Shown one piece after another: positions 58,472 through 64,000 of a DNA stretch of 64,000 bases. Numbering within the stretch: position 1 is the stretch's first letter; each line of letters opens with the position of its first letter. The position numbers and the translations under genes were made by a program. Source of the DNA: Protonemura montana (Eukaryota > Arthropoda > Insecta > Plecoptera > Nemouridae). Below the pieces are notes generated by a model that worked only from the letters and a program-made list of their open reading frames with translations, did not search any database and had not been told where the DNA came from. The stretch is from contig OX387607.1 in NCBI GenBank assembly GCA_947568835.1, forward strand, positions 6,324,001 through 6,388,000, in the 5' to 3' direction.

Positions 58472-61400
58472 ATGGAAGAAAATAAAGTAAAAAGAGTGCT
58501 GTCTAGGTTTATATCTGAAACAGGAGAAGTTACTGGCAGTCTTCTAGATCTACCTATTGACATAACTGTAGATAAACTTCAATTAATCTGCAATGCAGTA
58601 TTGCAACAGGTACGTTAAAGTAAGGTTATGTTTGAACTGACGAAAATGTGAGAAGTTGTCTCAACCAATATCAATTTATTAGGAAGAGGAGACTCCGTAC
58701 GTGTTCTTCGTCAAGGATCAAGAAATCCTTACTTCAGTAGAAGAGGCATTGGGCAAGGATGTTGGGGAGACGGAGCAAGTATTGGACATTGTATATCAAC
58801 AACAAGGTAGGTTTACTTTTTAGTAAATAATTCACCTGACTGTTATAGAGCATAAACTCAAATATAGAATTATTCGAGTGCCTCAAAGTTTGTAGCCATT
58901 TAGAGTTTTTAGTAACCTTTCTTTGTTTCATCTTTTAAGCCGTTTTCCGAGTACGAACAGTCACTCGATGTACAAGTTCAATGCCAGGCCATGCCGAGGC
59001 CGTAATATCAGTGAGTTTTTCTCCTGATGGCAGCCAGTTGGCTTCAGGCTCAGGAGATACAACAGTTCGTCTCTGGGACATTCACACTCAGACACCTTTG
59101 GCTACTTGCACAGGTACAGTACCATTTGTCTCATTCAAGTAATGTGAAGTACAATACAACTTAATTGCTGTCAATTAATCTGGAACTAACAAACATCTTA
59201 ATCGACAGGACATAAACACTGGGTACTGTGCGTTGCATGGGCTCCTGATGGCTCTCGGCTCGCATCTGCTTGCAAGAATGGTCTTATTCTTATCTGGGAT
59301 TCAGATACTGGAAAGCAAGTCAACGCTGGTCTTACAGGCAAGTTTTTCATGTAATTTTACCGTACTCCCCTGGAGTTTTTTTCTATTTTACTCGTGCTCT
59401 ATATGTATTCTAGAGTTTTAACTTTTTGCTATATTAAAAGAATATATACTTTAATTATTTGATTATTTTGCCACAGGACACAAGCAATGGGTGACAGCTT
59501 TGAGTTGGGAACCGCTCCACCTGAGTGAAGGTGGCGCCAGCAGAAGACTGATAAGCGCAGGCAAAGATTCCTTGGTTAAAATATGGGACACGCTACTGGG
59601 ACACTGCATTCTCACCATCTCAGGTAAAAATACTTTTTGTTGTTTGTCTGACATTCTGAATATGGAGCTGAGTTTGCAGTTCTGAGCTACTTGAAGCACT
59701 TCGTTTTAAAATGATACCTGTTGGAAATGTCAATACAATAACTGTTAGGAGGTACAATTGACTTACCTAACTCGTGAGGCAGGGGAAAAGAAAGGAGAAT
59801 CTGCATTTATTATTTTTAAGACATACTTGTTTGCTTTGCCACTGCAAGATCATGTACAACAGAACAAGAAAACAAAGTCCACTCTATGATTCAAATTACA
59901 AAACAAACTTACACTAAAAGTATAAATTTTCAATCAAAATTTACCGTGCTCGAACTTTATTCGAGCCCTGTCTGCTATTTCAATGAAGGAAAGTTCTACT
60001 GTGCATTCTTTTAATAAAAGTTAGCTTTGTTGTGACTGTATAATGTCTAATAAATGTTTTTGTCCTCGTAAAGGTCACACAAAGGCAGTGACTGCCGTTC
60101 GATGGGGCGGCAGCGGACTCATCTACACGGCGTCACAAGATCGAACCATCAAAGTGTGGAGGGCCAAAGATGTGAGTTGGAAATTATAAATTTTAGAACC
60201 ATTGAGTTTATAGGTATATTCAGAGGGCCAGCGTTAATTTTAAGATTCCTGTTGAGCTCATGAGCCAGCAACACGTAGTCAAGGTAGGAGCCACCCGGTG
60301 GGGCTTGTGGCCATCGTTTTTAGCAATAGTTGGGACTTGAAAGGTAAATACTTGTATATCAACTGTTGAGGCTAGCATTAATAAATATTAATTTAACACT
60401 AACTTGTCTCAAACGCGATTATTCTGCAAGATATAGCGAGATGAAATTTCTCTACACTAGAAACGACAATGTTAGAACGACGATGATAGAACGACGATGA
60501 CGACGATGACTCCACCTAGTAACATCATCCTTTTTTTTTCAGTTAAATGGTGTTTTGGCAGCTATTTTTCGAGAATAGAGTTAAACATTAGCGCTATGGT
60601 AGTATCCTGGAACCATTAGTGTTCGTGAGAATTTAAGATTATCTAGGCTTGTCATGTAAGATGTATAATTTCCAAAACCAGGCATAAAGACATGCTTGTC
60701 ATAAAGTGGCACAAGAGAGCTTTGGGTGGCATGTTGATGTAAAAATCTGGCAAAAGTTATGAGATAAAATGTCCGTACTGCTTGTTTCTTGTTGTTCTCT
60801 GTTTAGGAAATGCAAAAATCTTGAAAGTCTGTGGTTAATCAGTGTTAAGATCTTGAGCTTTCGTTTTCACATGTTAAAATTAATGTAATTGTTTAAATGT
60901 AGCATTTTTCACTGTAGCGTAACACGACAAACTTTGCAATGTGAAAAACTTCATCCAATAAGCTAAGCAACCAAACTGTTTTGTGTAACTATTGGTACAC
61001 TGATTCACTCGATTTTACCAAAGTTAAGCAACATTGGACTGGGTTGCATATTGTATGGGTGGCCACAATTCACACGTCCAGTTTTGTTTGAGAAAGAGGT
61101 TGGGTGTATGAAAATTGGTATAACAGTGTTACTTGCCTTGATTATCAACCTCATGACAGCATGAATTTGTGGAGGAATCTTATTGTTTGAGTTGTACTGT
61201 CCTTTGGAAGGGTCGTTAAGCCATTGGTGCTCTTGGTTCTCTTCGACGGGAGTAAGCTATGTACTAGCAGCGGAATTCTCCTCATCCCTTCTAGATTAGG
61301 TTAGATGCATCATCACTCACTCATTCACCGACACCATTCGATCAGTGCCACAGGACCCGTTGTCAAAACAATGTGATGTGCAACAGCAAATCAGTTAACC

Positions 61401-63070
61401 TATCAATGAACTGAGCTAATTAAGTGTTTGCAAAAAAAAGAGCAAAAATTAACAAAAAATTGGTATACTACCAGCTAAAGAAGCCTCTTCACTTAGTCAA
61501 CACAACCTCTGCTTGCAGGGCATCCTGTGCCGCACGCTTGAAGGCCATGCCCACTGGGTGAACACGCTTGCGCTGAGCACGGACCACGTGATCCGATCAG
61601 GCGCATTCGAGCCGGTGCCGCCACCCACGGCTGCCTCGGAGACCCGGCAAGAGACGGCTGCACGACGTTATGCAGCTGCGTGCGAAGTTGGGCAGGAGAG
61701 GCTTGTGTCAGGGTCGGATGACTTCACGCTGTTTCTGTGGCTGCCTGAGAAGGAGAAGAAGCCAGTCGGTGAGTTGGAATGTGATACTTACATTAGTCCT
61801 TGTTGAAAAAAAACCAGGCAGAATTTTTTTTAGCAAGAAAAGGTCTTGCTCGAAGTTGTATGAATTGTCTTGAAAGTTGTTATTCAGCCACTTTATCTTA
61901 GGTCCAAGTGAAAACTAGTAGAAAGTAAAAAATTGACATGCTTGTTAGGTTTGATAGGTTTGGATGGGTGGATTACGTAACAAAATAGTTTACAGTTAGT
62001 TACTTTTAAACACTACAAACACTGTCAATTGTCTTTTACCATAGATGATAGTTGTCTTTCGTCAGCGCACATTTTTACACTATTTAGAAAGCCAGCACTT
62101 AAATGAGTGCTTGTTGCTTTAAGCATATCGATAAGACTTGCGAGTTCAATAAAAGTAGCGCTTAAATGCACTGTAAAAATATTAGAAAATTGAAGGTTAA
62201 TTTGTCATTAATCAACATCATCTTGAAAAGAGACACGCTTCCACGAGCTTACCTTGCAATTGTTGACCTCTAGTTCAACGATACATTACCGGCAACTACG
62301 CAGATCGGAAGAAAAAATGCTAAGACTTTTATGAATTTATTGCTCTTACAATAAATTAAAAAAACAAAACAGAAGCCAATCAATCACCAAATAATCTGGC
62401 AATAAAATACTAAGATAATTACTAATTAGTGATTGCTGGATTTTCTTGATAACTGGATGTGTCATCTTGCCGCTGATTAATTTATTGCCCCTAAGAAAGA
62501 CTCGATAAGCCGTTGATCGTTTAGGCTTGAGTCGAGGGCTGAAGTCTGAATAGCATACACAATTTTACCTGCTTAAATATTTAAGAAGAAAATGTTACAA
62601 TGAGGTTACACAAATTAGAAATCATATTTTTATTATTCTATTTTATTGCCTATTTTGGTTGGTGGTCTGTAATGGCTCTAGAATGTCACTGCTCTCTGAC
62701 AATGACAGAGAATTATCTGAAATCAATTGTCTAAAAAAAATAAAAATATGCTTATTTTCTGATTTTTATGTTCATTGGCATATCATTTTTTTTAAACCCT
62801 AAATATAAAAGGCTGTGTATGGGATAAAAATATTTAGATAAAGGGTTCATCAACCTTAGATTCAAGTAGCTCAGTGTATATATTTTCCCCAAAATGAGAA
62901 CTTTTTAATATTCAAAGAGAAATTGATCCCATTTTTGTTGGTATTTCTCTAGCACGAATGACCGGCCACCAGCAACTGATCAACGACGTAAAGTTCTCCC
63001 CGGATGGTCGAATGCTGGCGTCAGCATCGTTCGACAAGTCCATCAAAGTGTGGGACGGCAGGACCGGAAA
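58472..63070 (+). CDS. NLE1: Notchless, WD40 ribosome-assembly factor (3' partial)
   Basis: Orthologue of NLE1/yeast Rsa4, a nucleolar factor whose N-terminal ubiquitin-like domain binds the MIDAS domain of Midasin/Rea1 during 60S subunit maturation; in Drosophila it also modulates Notch. Exons: 58472-58609, 58683-58806, 58940-59113, 59209-59337, 59477-59623, 60074-60171, 61519-61768, 62953-63070, giving 392 codons plus two bases. The Ubl spans the first two exons. A conserved [12 protein letters not shown] linker leads into WD repeats such as [44 protein letters not shown] and [16 protein letters not shown]. By comparison with human NLE1, about 90 residues (the last two WD repeats) lie beyond the window. 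The intron after 59337 uses a GC donor. The gene starts only 394 bases after the stop of the preceding gene on the same strand. Confidence 0.97.
59338..59476. other. NLE1: GC-AG intron of NLE1
   Basis: Phase-1 intron with donor ACAG|GCAAGT, the ideal GC-donor context, and acceptor GCCACAG. It joins GLT to GHKQWVT. The nearby GT four bases on is out of phase. Confidence 0.8.
59624..60073. other. NLE1: NLE1 intron
   Basis: Phase-1, AT-rich; nothing recognised. Confidence 0.8.
60220..60606 (+). mobile_element. MITE-like copy G, in NLE1 intron
   Basis: Left end TCAGAGGGCCAGCGTTAATT, the best match to the inferred consensus end; right end GTTAAACATTAGCGCTATGG. Interior AGCAACACGTAGTCAAGGTA shared with copy E. 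A short GACGATGAT expansion is present near 60480-60510. Confidence 0.7.
60971..61380 (+). mobile_element. 5S rRNA-derived SINE in NLE1 intron, near full length
   Basis: The sequence CCAAAGTTAAGCAACATTGG and TTGTATGGGTGGCCACAATT mark the 5S head. The body has GGAGGAATCTTATTGTTTGA and GTACTGTCCTTTGGAAGGG; the tail ends near CACAGGACCCGTTGTCAAAA. Confidence 0.8.
61769..62952. other. NLE1: NLE1 intron
   Basis: Phase-1 intron of 1.2 kb, AT-rich; nothing recognised. Confidence 0.8.
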
Positions 63071-64000
63071 GTGAGTTACATTTGTAATTTTTTACTTTTG
63101 AAGATGGATAGGAAAGAACTAAAGACCTCCAGACTAGACAGTTGAAATATTGGTGAGGAAGTATTGTAATTTTTTTCTGCTAGTTGCACCAGAGCACAAG
63201 AGATTGTAAGACAGAAATTATGCACTGTATATTTGTTGACTCACTCACACGCTCTTTTTGCTTTGTTTATCTCTCGTTTCTGTTACAGTGCGTTCAGTAC
63301 ATAAGAATCAAAATTGCCAGAAGTTTTAAAACTATTTAAAAATAAAACCTGTCTGACTTAATAATACTGTGGGTATAATACTGGTTTTTCAATGACACGC
63401 ATAAAAATGCATCATTTCAGTTTCACAAACAAAAATAACAACATTGCATAAGCTTGAGTTAAGAAAATAATACAGATTTTTATGGTCTCGACAGATCTCT
63501 AAGTAATTCAACGGAGATCTTTGTAGTTTTTTTTTTATTCTTAATAATTTGGCGGCTCTTTATTTACTCAACGGTACTACTTATTGTCATCTGACAATGA
63601 TCTATCACGTACTTCCAAGTAACTCCAGCTGATGTACCTGATATCAATACCCCAGGTTTCATGATTGGAGATGCTCTTTAGCTGAACAAACACCTAGCTG
63701 TGCGACCGTGTTTACCTAGAGTCAATAGTTACTTTGGTGTAAAAATGTTTGCATTCCTACTCCTCTGGCAATCCAATCATGGAAATTGCCTGATAGCATA
63801 AAAAACCCAATAGGTCTTCAGATAAATAGGATGGTTCAACAAAGATTGCCTCTAGGCCTTCTATTTGTTATGATTTAGAAATTTTTAAAGCAGCTCTTGA
63901 CATAATTTTGTTAAAGCTGAGGTTGCCCAAGCAGTTGCTAGGTACTCTGCTGATTGCAAAGAGTTTCCTGATTAAACATAATAGAAGGGGATCGTTGGCA
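63071..64000. other. NLE1: NLE1 intron running off the window
   Basis: Begins with GTGAGT in phase 2. I find no exon matching the remaining WD repeats before the window ends. Confidence 0.75.

Larger units (their letters stand above)
60172..61518. other. NLE1: NLE1 intron with two mobile elements
   Basis: Phase-0 intron of 1.3 kb, more than half of it made of MITE-like copy G and a near full-length 5S-derived SINE. Confidence 0.8.

Overview
This is a piece of an arthropod nuclear genome, most likely an insect. The introns are long and AT-rich, the exons are GC-rich, and the conserved proteins match insect orthologues most closely. All five recognised genes lie on the + strand. No plasmid, phage, CRISPR or bacterial feature was seen, and no retrovirus-like or other capsid-bearing element was recognised.

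Layout. (1) 1-33.1 kb: the voltage-gated potassium channel gene eag (KCNH family). Eleven exons run from inside the PAS domain to the stop codon at 32902. The first ~60 residues lie upstream of the window. (2) 35.1-40.7 kb: an LPGAT1-type lysophospholipid acyltransferase, six coding exons, 370 aa. (3) 45.6-50.6 kb: an unrecognised mucin-like gene, with one 570-codon coding exon and a probable non-coding first exon. (4) 51.2-58.2 kb: a second unrecognised gene, a secreted 621-aa protein with a Trp/Pro/Ser/Lys/Asp repeat domain, again with a probable non-coding first exon. (5) 58.47 kb to the end: Notchless (NLE1), a WD40 ribosome-assembly factor, cut by the window edge before its last two WD repeats. 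The genes are functionally unrelated. Genes 3 and 4 share a layout and may be a local pair of related extracellular proteins.

The non-coding DNA carries several dispersed repeat families. The clearest are a SINE whose head derives from 5S rRNA (six copies, both strands), a MITE-like family of about 320-390 bp with terminal inverted repeats (seven copies) and a tRNA-derived SINE (two copies). Further repeated blocks could not be classified.

The points most worth checking are a phase-compatible 12-nt microexon in the PAS domain of eag, a coding-like block in the S3-S4 intron of eag, a possible alternative 3'-terminal exon that would remove the channel's assembly coiled coil, two GC-AG introns required by reading frame in adjacent genes, and the two arthropod-type repeat proteins of unknown function.
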